This document shows positions 56,220-64,000 of a DNA stretch of 64,000 bases, piece by piece. The stretch is from Prevotella sp. (GTDB taxonomy: Bacteria; Bacteroidota; Bacteroidia; Bacteroidales; Bacteroidaceae): contig JALFBL010000055.1 of the NCBI GenBank assembly GCA_022773395.1, positions 1-64,000 on the forward strand, read 5' to 3'. The position numbers were made by a program, and so were the translations under genes. The notes under the pieces are model-generated. The model worked only from the letters and a program-made list of their open reading frames with translations. It was not told the DNA's origin and made no database searches. Each line of letters starts with the position of its first letter. Positions within the stretch are counted from its first letter, which is position 1.

Positions 56220-58055
56220 ATGACAAAAGAAGAGAACGAGAAAAGACTTTCCCATCTGAAATCCATCGTAAGCAACCTGCCCGACAAACCGGGCTGTTAC
56301 CAATATTACGACGGGGCGGGAACCATCATCTACGTGGGCAAAGCCAAAAGTCTCAAGCACCGTGTTTCTTCCTATTTCCACAAAGAAGTGGACCGCTTTA
56401 AGACCAAAGTCCTGGTAAGCAAGATTTGGGACATCACCTACACGGTGGTGAACAGCGAGGAGGACGCTCTGCTGCTGGAGAACAATCTCATTAAAAAGTA
56501 CAAGCCCAAGTACAACATTCTGCTGAAAGACGGCAAGACCTATCCCAGCATTTGCGTGACAAAAGAGTTGTTTCCACGCATTTTCAAAACGCGTGTCGTC
56601 AACAAGAAAGGCGGCACTTACTACGGCCCTTACAGTCATACGGGCAGCATGAATGCTGTGCTCGACATCATAAAAAAGCTCTACAAGCCCCGTACCTGCC
56701 GCTTTCCCATGACCGAAGAGCAAATCAGACAGAGAAAATTCCGTCCCTGCCTGGCCTACCACTTACACAATTGCGAAGCACCCTGCATCGGGAAACAGTC
56801 GGCCGAGGACTACCGACAGAACATCTCGCAAGCACAGGAAATATTGAAAGGGAAAACCCGAGAGGTACAGAAAATGCTCTACCAAATGATGGAAAAAGCC
56901 GCCGAAGAATTGCGTTTCGAAGATGCCGAAGTGCTGAAAAACAGATATTTTTCCCTGGAAAACTACGCCTCCAAAAGCGAAGTGGTGAGCCACACCATCA
57001 ACGATGTGGATGTGTTCTCCATCACAAACGACGACAAGATTGCCTTCATCAATTATCTCCACGTCACCAACGGCAGCATCAACCAAGCGTTTACGTTCGA
57101 GTTCAAGAAGAAACTGAACGAGCCATTAAGCGAGATCCTGCTGCTCGGAATCCTGCAAATACGGGAGCAGCTCAAGAGCAAATCCAAAGAAATCATCGTG
57201 CCTTTCAAACCGGAAACCGACATCAAGGACTGCACATTTACCATCCCCCAAAGAGGCGACAAAAAGGTACTGCTCGACCTCAGCGTGATGAATGGCAAAC
57301 AGTACAAATTCGACCGGTTGAAACAGGCAGAGAAACTGAACCCCGAACAGAAACAGACGCGCCTGATGAAGGAACTGCAAAAGGCACTGCAACTCGAGCG
57401 CATGCCTTTCCACATCGAGTGTTTCGACAACTCGAACATCAGCGGCACCGATGCCGTTGCCGGTTGCGTGGTGTTCAAAGGCATGAAACCCAGCAAGAAA
57501 GACTACCGCAAATATAACATCAAAACGGTGACAGGATCCGACGACTACGCCTCGATGCAAGAGGTGGTGCGCCGCCGCTACAGCCGCATGATAAAGGAAA
57601 ACACGCCCCTACCCGACCTGATCATTACCGACGGAGGAAAAGGGCAGATGGAAGTGGTGCGCCAAGTGGTGGAAGAGGAACTGAAGGTGAACATTCCCAT
57701 TGCGGGTTTGGCCAAGAACGACAGGCACCGGACCAACGAACTTCTCTTTGGTTTTCCGCCCGTAACCATCGGCATGAAGACCAACAGCGAACTGTTTCAC
57801 GTGCTCACCCGCATACAGGACGAAGTGCACCGCTATGCCATTACATTCCACCGCGACAAGCGCAGCAAGCACGCCCTGCACTCCGAATTGGACGACATCA
57901 AGGGCATCGGCCCTAAAACCAGGGATGCGCTGCTCAAGGCACTGAAAACAGTGAAACGCATCAAAGAGAGCGACCGGTCATCGCTCGCCGCCATCATTAG
58001 CCCTGCCAAGGCGGAAACCGTTTATCGGTTCTTCCACCCAGAAGCAGCCGAGTGA
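56220..58055 (+). CDS. uvrC: UvrABC excinuclease subunit C
   Basis: 611 residues making both incisions in nucleotide excision repair. The GIY-YIG domain is at about 18-100 (PGCYQYYDGAGTIIYVGKAK), the UVR (UvrB-binding) motif around 200-240, the RNase H-like endonuclease domain at about 380-540 (FDNSNISGTDAVAGCVVF, LIITDGGKGQMEVV), and the C-terminal helix-hairpin-helix at about 560-600 (IKGIGPKTRDALLKALK). ATG 56220 preferred; TTG 56211 in frame is less likely. Confidence 0.96.
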   Translation: MTKEENEKRLSHLKSIVSNLPDKPGCYQYYDGAGTIIYVGKAKSLKHRVSSYFHKEVDRFKTKVLVSKIWDITYTVVNSEEDALLLENNLIKKYKPKYNILLKDGKTYPSICVTKELFPRIFKTRVVNKKGGTYYGPYSHTGSMNAVLDIIKKLYKPRTCRFPMTEEQIRQRKFRPCLAYHLHNCEAPCIGKQSAEDYRQNISQAQEILKGKTREVQKMLYQMMEKAAEELRFEDAEVLKNRYFSLENYASKSEVVSHTINDVDVFSITNDDKIAFINYLHVTNGSINQAFTFEFKKKLNEPLSEILLLGILQIREQLKSKSKEIIVPFKPETDIKDCTFTIPQRGDKKVLLDLSVMNGKQYKFDRLKQAEKLNPEQKQTRLMKELQKALQLERMPFHIECFDNSNISGTDAVAGCVVFKGMKPSKKDYRKYNIKTVTGSDDYASMQEVVRRRYSRMIKENTPLPDLIITDGGKGQMEVVRQVVEEELKVNIPIAGLAKNDRHRTNELLFGFPPVTIGMKTNSELFHVLTRIQDEVHRYAITFHRDKRSKHALHSELDDIKGIGPKTRDALLKALKTVKRIKESDRSSLAAIISPAKAETVYRFFHPEAAE

Positions 58056-58855
58056 TGCAATACGAAATATTTTTACAACTTTTCTGATGAGTTTTCTGGC
58101 AAACCAGACATACCGACCGGCTTTTCGAGCAAGAATCCCTCAAAATCCAAGCAAAAATCCAATGCTCTGAAGTGCAAAACTGATTTCCAGCCAACAAGAA
58201 GTCAATTCTCCCTCCGTGCAACCCTTTTGGATGCCCCACCGGACGATTCCTTGCACTGCAACGGATGGTGCCTTGCACTGCAACCCATCATCGCCCGTTT
58301 TTCAAAGTATCATCCCTTGCGCTCCAACGGACGATACTTTCACCTGCAACGGAACATCCCTTCATTCAACCCCCTGCATTCTTGTTTTCCGGATGAACCA
58401 TTGCTGAAAACAGCCGTGATGTTCCACGGTCGGCCAAATGAAAAGGCACGGGACTGCAGCGGTAAACCGCAAAGAACTCTGGGTTTCAAGAAAAGAAAAA
58501 CAAAACATAAACAACTGATTGACAAGCACTTACTATTTCAACAACAAGGCATGAAAAAACAATCGTCCCATTCCTGTTTTTCCATTTTCTACGGAAAGTC
58601 CACAACACTTCAGCAAATGCACAACCCTCTGGCATAAATCACACAACCTACTGTTAACCAAGCATTTACTTCCTTTTCAAAAACGAAGGTTTTCACGCCC
58701 AATCCCCATTCCGCCCGAAAATATGCCATTCCCAGAGGCCTTGAAATGTGAAAGTTTTCTAATTTCAAAGAGTCGCACAAGAGAAAGGTGCCGTGCGCCC
58801 ACTCACCTCCAAACCTCTGCCGAAAACCCCTATACATCATAAAAAAGCAAAAAAA
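58056..58855. other. 0.8-kb intergenic region without a supported gene
   Basis: It lies between uvrC and dtd, which in related genomes (from memory) are usually close. It holds the best-kept 22-bp repeat array (58229-58382). Open frames here, such as plus 58227-58637, run through the array and have no motifs. Confidence 0.7.
58229..58382. repeat. Degenerate 22-bp tandem repeat array, locus 3
   Basis: Seven units start at 58229, 58251, 58273, 58295, 58317, 58339 and 58361, all exactly 22 bp apart. The two central units share the first 12 bases TTGCACTGCAAC; later units read TTGCGCTCCAACGGACGAT and TTCACCTGCAACGGAACAT. The CAAC core and a GATG- or CATC-type block recur. No conserved spacer exists, so it is not CRISPR. 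Confidence 0.8.
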
Positions 58856-58887
58856 CTTGTTGGTGTCAAAAGATTAGGGTATCTTTG
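58856..58887 (+). promoter_or_regulatory. Promoter of dtd
   Basis: CTTG (58856-58859), a 20-bp spacer, and TATCTTTG (58880-58887). Confidence 0.75.
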
Positions 58888-58960
58888 CGTTTCAGAGAAC
58901 ATGCGCCGCCGCTACAGCCTCCGGACGGGCAACCGGCGCACAAACAAAACCATACGCACA

Positions 58961-59413
58961 ATGAGAATAGTGATACAGCGCGTTTCGCGCGCCTCCGTAA
59001 CCATCGGCCAGCAAGTAAAGTCATCCATTGGCAAAGGATTCCTCATCCTGTTGGGAATCTGCGAAGACGATGGAATGGAAGACGTGGAATGGCTCGCCAG
59101 AAAGGTGGTTGCCCTGCGTGTGTTCGACGATGAGAATGATGTGATGAACCGCCCGATACAGGATGTGAACGGCGACATCATCGTAGTGAGCCAATTCACG
59201 CTCATGGCATCATACAAGAAAGGCAACCGTCCCTCATGGCTGCGGGCAGCAAGGCACGAAGTCTCTGTACCCCTCTACGAAGCGTTCTGCGCCCGTTTGA
59301 GCGAGGAGTTGGGCAAACCTGTAGGTACGGGTGAGTTCGGGGCTGACATGAAAGTAGAATTGGTGAACGACGGTCCCGTAACCATCTGTATGGACACCAA
59401 AAACAAGGAATAA
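58961..59413 (+). CDS. dtd: D-aminoacyl-tRNA deacylase
   Basis: 150 residues removing D-amino acids from mischarged tRNA. MRIVIQRVSRASVTI is the invariant N-terminus, VVSQFTLMA holds the catalytic Ser/Thr block, and NDGPVTI is the Gly-Pro motif that enforces chirality. ATG 58961 gives the exact family start. It is the first gene of a run with the methyltransferase, mazG-like and deoC genes. Confidence 0.96.
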   Translation: MRIVIQRVSRASVTIGQQVKSSIGKGFLILLGICEDDGMEDVEWLARKVVALRVFDDENDVMNRPIQDVNGDIIVVSQFTLMASYKKGNRPSWLRAARHEVSVPLYEAFCARLSEELGKPVGTGEFGADMKVELVNDGPVTICMDTKNKE

Positions 59414-59431
59414 AGGATTAAAAAGAACCGC

Positions 59432-60394
59432 ATGGTAAGATTTATTGATTTGTTTGCCGGAATCGGCGGCATCCGACTGCCATTTGACGAGTTGGGATAC
59501 CAGTGTGTATTCTCATCCGAATGGGATAATGCCGCTGCCGATACCTATATGGCCAACTTCGGTGAACGCCCTGCGGGCGACATTACCAAGATTCCAGCCT
59601 CGGACATCCCCCACCACGACCTGCTTTTGGCAGGATTTCCATGTCAGGCGTTCAGTATCATGGGCAAGATGAAAGGCTTTGACGACATCCGTGGCACCAT
59701 GTTTTTCGAGGTGGTGCGCATACTGGAATACCACCGTCCCAAAGCCATTCTTTGGGAAAGCGTAAAGCAACTCACCACGCACGACCACGGGCACACATTC
59801 TCCGTGATACGGCAGACCCTCCAAGCCTTGGGATACCACTTGAACTGGCGCGTCCTGAATGCCCTTGACTTTGGTCTTCCCCAAAAGCGTGAGCGCATCA
59901 TTATCGTGGGCTTCTTGGACCCGGGGCACTGCGCTGAGTTTGATTTCAACTTTCCCAAAAAGAACTACAACCTGTCCAATATATTGGAATCCGACCAAGA
60001 TGTGGATGTATCGCTATTCGCATCCGACCACACACTGCAAAAAAGGCGGGAACGGACAGAGGGCAAAAATATATTCTATCCTTCAATATGGCACGAAAAC
60101 AAGGCAGGCAACATATCCATATTGAACCATGCCTGCGCACTGCGCACGGGGGCTTCGTACAACTATCTGTTGGTGAACGGAATCCGTCGCCCTTCATCCA
60201 GGGAACTTCTACGCCTGCAAGGATTTCCCGACACATTCAAAATTGTGGTCTCACACGCTGAAATCAGGCGACAGACCGGCAATTCAGTGGCAGTGCCCAT
60301 GATACGGGCTATCGCCCAAAAGATGGACAGAATCATCAACAAGAGATATGAAACATCCAAGATTACGAGACAGCAACAAGTTGCTCACGCGTGA
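59432..60394 (+). CDS. DNA (cytosine-5-)-methyltransferase
   Basis: 320 residues. Motif I (FIDLFAGIGGIRLPF) binds SAM, and motif IV (AGFPCQAFS) carries the catalytic Cys71. Motif VIII is GLPQKRERIIIVGF, motif IX RRPSSRELLRLQGFP, and motif X RRQTGNSVAVPMIRAI. Motif VI is usually ENV but here reads WESVKQL: the Glu (109) is kept and Asn is replaced by Ser110. The target-recognition region (about 190-240) is short. No recognisable restriction enzyme is adjacent; only a small unknown gene follows. It follows dtd by 18 bp and looks inserted into a conserved gene run. Confidence 0.92.
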   Translation: MVRFIDLFAGIGGIRLPFDELGYQCVFSSEWDNAAADTYMANFGERPAGDITKIPASDIPHHDLLLAGFPCQAFSIMGKMKGFDDIRGTMFFEVVRILEYHRPKAILWESVKQLTTHDHGHTFSVIRQTLQALGYHLNWRVLNALDFGLPQKRERIIIVGFLDPGHCAEFDFNFPKKNYNLSNILESDQDVDVSLFASDHTLQKRRERTEGKNIFYPSIWHENKAGNISILNHACALRTGASYNYLLVNGIRRPSSRELLRLQGFPDTFKIVVSHAEIRRQTGNSVAVPMIRAIAQKMDRIINKRYETSKITRQQQVAHA

Positions 60395-60404
60395 GCCATA
60401 CCCG

Positions 60405-60689
60405 ATGAACGAGATACCCGAAGACCTCATCGTCAAAATCGGCAGCCACCTCGTTTACCTGCTGTATATCGGCAGGAAAGACTTTAACGGCAATTTGATA
60501 GGCAAAAACACAGAGAGCGGAGAAACGAAATTCACTTGGCAACCACATGGCTCTCAATTTACCATCCACACGCCGATTCCCGCTAACGCCGTGAAATTTA
60601 ATATAAAGCAACCCCCTTTGCTTTCAAAGAACGATATTCTCGACACCATTCGGTTCAATGAATCTTGGGTGGAAATCATTCAACGATAA
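60405..60689 (+). CDS. Small protein of unknown function beside the methyltransferase
   Basis: 94 residues from ATG 60405, 10 bp after the methyltransferase stop; an upstream in-frame ATG at 60348 would overlap that gene by 47 bp and give 113 residues. The sequence is soluble-looking with beta-rich stretches (VYLLYIGRKDF, TKFTWQPHGSQFTIH). I do not recognise the family. It may be an accessory protein or the remnant of a restriction enzyme. Confidence 0.6.
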   Translation: MNEIPEDLIVKIGSHLVYLLYIGRKDFNGNLIGKNTESGETKFTWQPHGSQFTIHTPIPANAVKFNIKQPPLLSKNDILDTIRFNESWVEIIQR

Positions 60690-60703
60690 AGGATTATAAG
60701 AAA

Positions 60704-61084
60704 ATGTGCGAAACAAAGGAAAACAAGGATATGACCATACGGCAGGCTCAGGAGGCGGTTGACCAGTGGATCAAGACTGTGGGCGTGCGCTATTTCTCGG
60801 AACTTACGAACATGGCGTGCCTCACCGAAGAGGTGGGCGAACTGGCGCGTGCCATCGCCCGAAAGTACGGCGACCAGAGTTTCAAGCCGGGCGAGAAGGC
60901 AAACATCGGCGAGGAAATGGCGGATGTGCTGTGGGTGCTCATTTGTCTGGCCAACCAAACGGGCACAGACCTTACCGTGGAACTGAGGAAAAGCTTTGAG
61001 AAGAAGTCGCTCAGGGACAAGGACAGGCATCGGAACAACCCCAAACTGGCCGCCAGCAAGCACGAAAAAGAAGGAAAATTATAA
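60704..61084 (+). CDS. MazG-like nucleotide pyrophosphohydrolase
   Basis: 126 residues in the all-alpha NTP pyrophosphatase fold. LTEEVGELARAIAR and IGEEMADVLWVLICLAN give the EExxE...ExxD metal-binding pattern of MazG enzymes. It probably hydrolyses a non-canonical or excess (d)NTP to the monophosphate. ATG 60704 begins MCETKENKDMTI, 14 bp after the preceding stop; deoC follows by 31 bp. Confidence 0.9.
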   Translation: MCETKENKDMTIRQAQEAVDQWIKTVGVRYFSELTNMACLTEEVGELARAIARKYGDQSFKPGEKANIGEEMADVLWVLICLANQTGTDLTVELRKSFEKKSLRDKDRHRNNPKLAASKHEKEGKL

Positions 61085-61115
61085 GTTGACTATCATTTAA
61101 ATAATCAAGAAAGTT

Positions 61116-62054
61116 ATGGCAGAAAAGAAACATGACCATGAGCATGAGGCTCTCCACGGGCATACACAGATGAAAAGCAAATACGAGGAGGCCCTTGGCA
61201 AATACAATTGCGACATCAACGATGAGGACGTGAAGAAGGCAGTAAAGAAAATCATCGAGGAGAAGGTGCACGAGAACGACACCATGGAGGTGAAGAAATT
61301 CCTTTTCGGAAGCGTGGAACTTACCTCTCTGCACACCACCGATTCGGAAGAAAGCATCCTCGCTTTCACCGAGAAGGTGAACCAGTTTGACGAGCAGTTT
61401 GCCGACATTCCCCACGTTGCCACCATCTGCGTGTACCCTTGTTTCGCAAGAATCGTAGCCGAGACACTGGAGGTTGACGGTGTGGAAATCGCCTGCGTAT
61501 CAGGCAGTTTCCCCTCATCACAGGCACTCATTGAGGTGAAAGTGGCAGAAACCGCCTTGGCCGTGAAGGACGGTGCCACCGAGATAGACATCGTGATGTC
61601 CGTCGGCAAATTCCTCAGCGGCGACTATGAGGGCGTTGCCGATGAAATCAGCGAACTGAAACAGGTATGCGGCGAAAAGGCGATGAAGGTGATTCTGGAA
61701 ACCGGATGCCTGACAACGGCTGCCAACATCAAGAAGGCTTCCATACTCGCCATGTATGCAGGCGCCGATTATATCAAGACATCTACCGGCAAGGAAAAAA
61801 TAGCCGCTACGCCCGAGGCTGCCTACGTGATGTGCCAAGCCATCAAGGAATATTACGACCAGACAGGCATCCAGATTGGCTTCAAGCCTGCCGGCGGCAT
61901 CAACACCGTGATGGATGCCATGATTTACTATACCATCGTGAAAGAGGTGCTGGGCGAGAAATGGCTCACCAACAAGTGGTTCCGCCTGGGAACAAGTCGT
62001 TTGGCCAACCTGCTGGTGAGTGAAATCGTGGGCGAGGAAACGAAATTCTTCTAA
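61116..62054 (+). CDS. deoC: Deoxyribose-phosphate aldolase
   Basis: 312 residues cleaving 2-deoxyribose-5-phosphate to glyceraldehyde-3-phosphate and acetaldehyde. VATICVYPCFARIV, EIDIVMSVGKFLSGDY, GADYIKTSTGK (Schiff-base Lys) and IGFKPAGGI (second Lys) are all intact. The N-terminus adds about 60 residues to the compact family and starts with a His-rich stretch, KKHDHEHEALHGH. With the MazG-like gene it suggests nucleotide salvage. It ends at a bidirectional terminator. Confidence 0.95.
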   Translation: MAEKKHDHEHEALHGHTQMKSKYEEALGKYNCDINDEDVKKAVKKIIEEKVHENDTMEVKKFLFGSVELTSLHTTDSEESILAFTEKVNQFDEQFADIPHVATICVYPCFARIVAETLEVDGVEIACVSGSFPSSQALIEVKVAETALAVKDGATEIDIVMSVGKFLSGDYEGVADEISELKQVCGEKAMKVILETGCLTTAANIKKASILAMYAGADYIKTSTGKEKIAATPEAAYVMCQAIKEYYDQTGIQIGFKPAGGINTVMDAMIYYTIVKEVLGEKWLTNKWFRLGTSRLANLLVSEIVGEETKFF

Positions 62055-62122
62055 GAAAGGAAAGAAAAGAATGCCCTCAGGGATTGTGCCGCGAGCGCAC
62101 AGCCTGCAGAGGACTCTTACCT

Positions 62123-62155
62123 AAAGAGGGATGCCTGTTGTGGGCATCCCTCTTT
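62123..62155. terminator. Bidirectional terminator between deoC and the lipoprotein gene
   Basis: AAAGAGGGATGCC (62123-62135) pairs perfectly with GGCATCCCTCTTT (62143-62155) around a 7-nt loop. The flanking tracts are short in both directions (T3 on the plus strand). Confidence 0.85.
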
Positions 62156-62193
62156 GGGTATGGCTGGATAGAGAAAGGAAACCGTGCTCCACT

Positions 62194-62694
62194 CTATTTC
62201 TGTTTCAGTTTGGTCTTTATCTGATTGAGGTCGAGCACGATATACACCGTGTCGTGAACCACGCCGCTGCGGTTTCCACCGTTCAATCCCTCCAGAGGCT
62301 TGGAGAAATTCTTGTCCAGAATCTCTATGTCATCCACAAAATAATCGCTCTCGCCACGATTGGAAAAGACGTTCTTGAAGCCCCAAACCTGGTGATAGAT
62401 AATCTTTACTTTCCACCCCTTTACTTGCGCTTCTTTCAGAATGCTGATGAGCTTCTGGTGCTTCCCGTCATTCTCCGCATCGTTGTCGATGGAAAATTCA
62501 AAGGGTTCGCCTGCCGAGTTCATCCCCGTCTGGGTGATGTTCAGCATACCGTCCCACGAATCCCAGAACACGCCGGCCCGCGAAAATTTGGTAACTGTAC
62601 CCACCCTTTCACCATCGGAGAAATGTTCTTTGCACGAGGTGAGCCCTGAAATGACCATACAAGAAAACAGGAACAAGCCTGAAAAGTTTTTCAT
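62194..62694 (-). CDS. Hypothetical lipoprotein
   Basis: 166 residues, signal peptide with lipobox LTSCK (Cys21). The mature start ERVGTVTKFSRAGVFWDSWDGMLN looks like a small conserved exported family whose members respond to or mimic ligand-binding folds, but I cannot name a function. The rest is mixed alpha/beta (KLISILKEAQVKGWKVKIIYHQ). It is a single gene convergent with deoC. Confidence 0.8.
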   Translation of the reverse strand: MKNFSGLFLFSCMVISGLTSCKEHFSDGERVGTVTKFSRAGVFWDSWDGMLNITQTGMNSAGEPFEFSIDNDAENDGKHQKLISILKEAQVKGWKVKIIYHQVWGFKNVFSNRGESDYFVDDIEILDKNFSKPLEGLNGGNRSGVVHDTVYIVLDLNQIKTKLKQK

Positions 62695-62754
62695 AACGCT
62701 ATAATTAAATGATAAATAAATCCGCCGGGGTATGGCATGGGCAACGGAAAAGCC

Positions 62755-63732
62755 CTACTTCTTGCGTTCAATCACCAAATCAAGATAAGCCTCCAGCGAA
62801 CGGGCAATTTCGGGTGACGTGGTGTACTTCCTGACAAAAAGTTTGGCTTCTTGATGGATTTCTTCCATGCGCCTCTCGGCATATTCCATACCACCGTTTT
62901 CTTTGGTAAAGCGCATCAAAGTACCGATTTCATCGGGTGTCACCGTGCCCTCCTTCACTTTCCGGGCCAGTTGGAACATCTCTTCGTTGCCGGCAGCGTT
63001 CAACGCATGGATAACGGGCAGCGTGAGTTTTCCTTCCGCCATGTCGTTGCCCGTGGGTTTGCCGATTTCTTTTGAGTCGTAATAGTCGAATATGTCATCA
63101 CGTATCTGGAAAATGATGCCGATATTCCTGCCAAAGCGCTTGGCCTCCTCGATCACCTCCTGCGGCTGGTTGCCCACGATGGCCCCAATGGCGCAGCAGG
63201 CCTCGAACAATGCAGCGGTCTTTTGCCTGATGACCTGATAGTAAACTTCTTCGGAAATCTCTGTATTGGAGATGTTGGACAACTGCAGTATCTCTCCATT
63301 GGACAAAGCCCTGCCCAAATCGGCCAGTATCTTCACAATGCGGACATCGCGCGTATAGGAAACAAACAGCAGGGAGGTGGAAAGCACATAGTCGCCCACA
63401 AGCACGGACACTTTATTATTATAGACGGCGTTGACCGATGCCTGGCCTCGCCTTTCCTCGCTTTCGTCCACCACATCGTCGTGCACCAAACTTGCCGTAT
63501 GCAGCAGTTCCAATCCCACCGCAGCATTTTTAGCCTCATCGCTCAACCCTCCGAAATTCTTTGCCATCAACAAAATAAGGATGGGGCGCATGCGCTTCCC
63601 TCCCCTATTGAGGATGTGCTGCAGGGCTTGTCCAAGCAATCCGTCGATACGCGACAGCGACTGATTGAAAAGAGCGATGAAATCATCCAAATCGGCAGAA
63701 ATTGGCTGGGTGATTAGCGAAAGTTGATTCAT
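62755..63732 (-). CDS. ispB: Polyprenyl diphosphate synthase (octaprenyl type)
   Basis: 325 residues from ATG 63732. GGKRMRPILILLMAKNFGG, LLHTASLVHDDVVDESEERRG (first Asp-rich motif) and FQIRDDIFDYYDSKEIGKPTGND (second Asp-rich motif) define a trans-polyprenyl synthase; shortened keys are HDDVVDE and RDDIFDY. It extends prenyl chains, probably for the menaquinone side chain used by fumarate reductase. Chain length is not predictable here. Divergent from polA with a very short leader. Confidence 0.92.
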   Translation of the reverse strand: MNQLSLITQPISADLDDFIALFNQSLSRIDGLLGQALQHILNRGGKRMRPILILLMAKNFGGLSDEAKNAAVGLELLHTASLVHDDVVDESEERRGQASVNAVYNNKVSVLVGDYVLSTSLLFVSYTRDVRIVKILADLGRALSNGEILQLSNISNTEISEEVYYQVIRQKTAALFEACCAIGAIVGNQPQEVIEEAKRFGRNIGIIFQIRDDIFDYYDSKEIGKPTGNDMAEGKLTLPVIHALNAAGNEEMFQLARKVKEGTVTPDEIGTLMRFTKENGGMEYAERRMEEIHQEAKLFVRKYTTSPEIARSLEAYLDLVIERKK

Positions 63733-63749
63733 ATCCGTAAAATTTGAGA

Positions 63750-63757
63750 CAAAATTA
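63750..63757 (-). promoter_or_regulatory. Candidate -7 element of ispB
   Basis: Minus-strand TAATTTTG; transcription would begin only about 13 nt before the ATG. No clear -33 box. Confidence 0.45.
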
Positions 63758-63790
63758 CTGATATTTTTCGGATTAATGAAAAAGAAGTTG

Positions 63791-63798
63791 TAAATTTG
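63791..63798 (+). promoter_or_regulatory. Candidate -7 element of polA
   Basis: TAAATTTG fits TAnnTTTG; the -33 region is T-rich (63763-63768) but not TTTG. Confidence 0.5.
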
Positions 63799-63817
63799 AA
63801 CGAAAATTTCAATTATT

Positions 63818-64000
63818 ATGGACAAACTGTTTCTTTTCGATGCCTATGCACTGATATACCGATCGTATTATGCGTTCATCAAAAGCCCCCGAATCAACTC
63901 CAAAGGGTTGAACACTTCGGCCATCATGGGGTTCTGCAATACGCTCAACGAAGTGCTCGAAAAAGAGAAGCCCACCCATCTTGGCGTGGCTTTCGACCCG
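63818..64000 (+). CDS. polA: DNA polymerase I, N-terminal fragment (runs off the window)
   Basis: The first 61 codons read MDKLFLFDAYALIYRSYYAF and continue with SAIMGFCNTLNEVLEKEKP and HLGVAFDP. This is the start of the 5'-3' exonuclease domain of DNA polymerase I, with the metal-binding Asp in LFDAYALIYR. The remainder lies beyond the window. Confidence 0.92.
   Translation, partial: MDKLFLFDAYALIYRSYYAFIKSPRINSKGLNTSAIMGFCNTLNEVLEKEKPTHLGVAFDP

Noticed and set aside
57793..57803. Partial parS match TGTTTCACGTG
   Set aside because: The right half diverges (CTCAC instead of AAACA) and it is inside the uvrC coding sequence.
58229..58382. CRISPR array
   Set aside because: Units are contiguous with no spacers, are only 22 bp apart, diverge from each other, and no cas genes are in the window.
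58227..58637. 136-codon plus-strand frame after uvrC
   Set aside because: It translates through the 22-bp array, whose period is not a multiple of three, and shows no conserved features.

Overview
The window looks like chromosomal DNA of an anaerobic Bacteroidetes bacterium, most probably of the Prevotella group. The reasons are a SusC/SusD/surface-lipoprotein trio, a NigD-like lipoprotein, a C10 (streptopain/interpain-type) cysteine protease, BspA-like leucine-rich repeats, a class I hybrid cluster protein, a frdCAB fumarate reductase operon, and promoters of the Bacteroidetes form TTTG-N19/20-TAnnTTTG. I found no rRNA, tRNA, CRISPR array or intact mobile element.

Layout. 0.25-4.9 kb (minus): an operon for a PASTA protein, a pseudouridine synthase, D-Ala-D-Ala ligase, an acyltransferase and a NigD-like lipoprotein, divergent from tryptophanase (5.1-6.5 kb, plus). 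6.7-7.8 kb: a TlpA-like thioredoxin lipoprotein. 9.1-15.5 kb: a SusC/SusD/discoidin-lipoprotein operon with no glycan-degrading enzyme beside it. 15.7-18.0 kb: an HI0933-type flavoprotein and MsrAB. 18.2-25.9 kb: three large secreted proteins (beta-propeller/FnIII-like, Omp28, C10 protease). 26.4-32.1 kb: glycerate kinase, hcp and pnp. 32.4-37.8 kb: an M60 (mucinase-type) metallopeptidase convergent with a GH84 beta-N-acetylglucosaminidase. 38.6-43.6 kb: an operon of a cysteine-less thioredoxin-fold lipoprotein, a small secreted protein, a DUF3160 protein and a CapA-family protein, convergent with an esterase. 44.6-49.4 kb: a BspA-like LRR protein and a small Gly/Ser-rich protein, divergent from a hybrid two-component/AraC regulator that lacks both phospho-acceptor residues. 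49.7-53.2 kb: frdCAB. 53.5-62.1 kb: mnmG, apt, uvrC, dtd, mazG-like and deoC, with a C5-cytosine methyltransferase and a small unknown gene lodged between dtd and mazG. 62.2-64.0 kb: a lipoprotein, a polyprenyl synthase and the start of polA.

Functional theme. Metabolism is fermentative with fumarate respiration (frdCAB) and amino-acid use (tnaA). Much of the accessory coding is for host glycoprotein use and surface adhesion (M60, GH84, C10, LRR, SusCDE). Five secreted proteins end in a related short sorting-like C-terminal motif.

Most notable non-gene signals: (1) three unlinked intergenic arrays of one degenerate 22-bp repeat family (about 8.3, 38.2 and 58.3 kb); (2) two identical near-consensus parS sites flanking apt, suggesting an origin-proximal position; (3) a direct-repeat operator candidate in front of the LRR gene, beside the phospho-dead regulator; (4) a CRP/FNR-type dyad centred near -42 of the hcp promoter.
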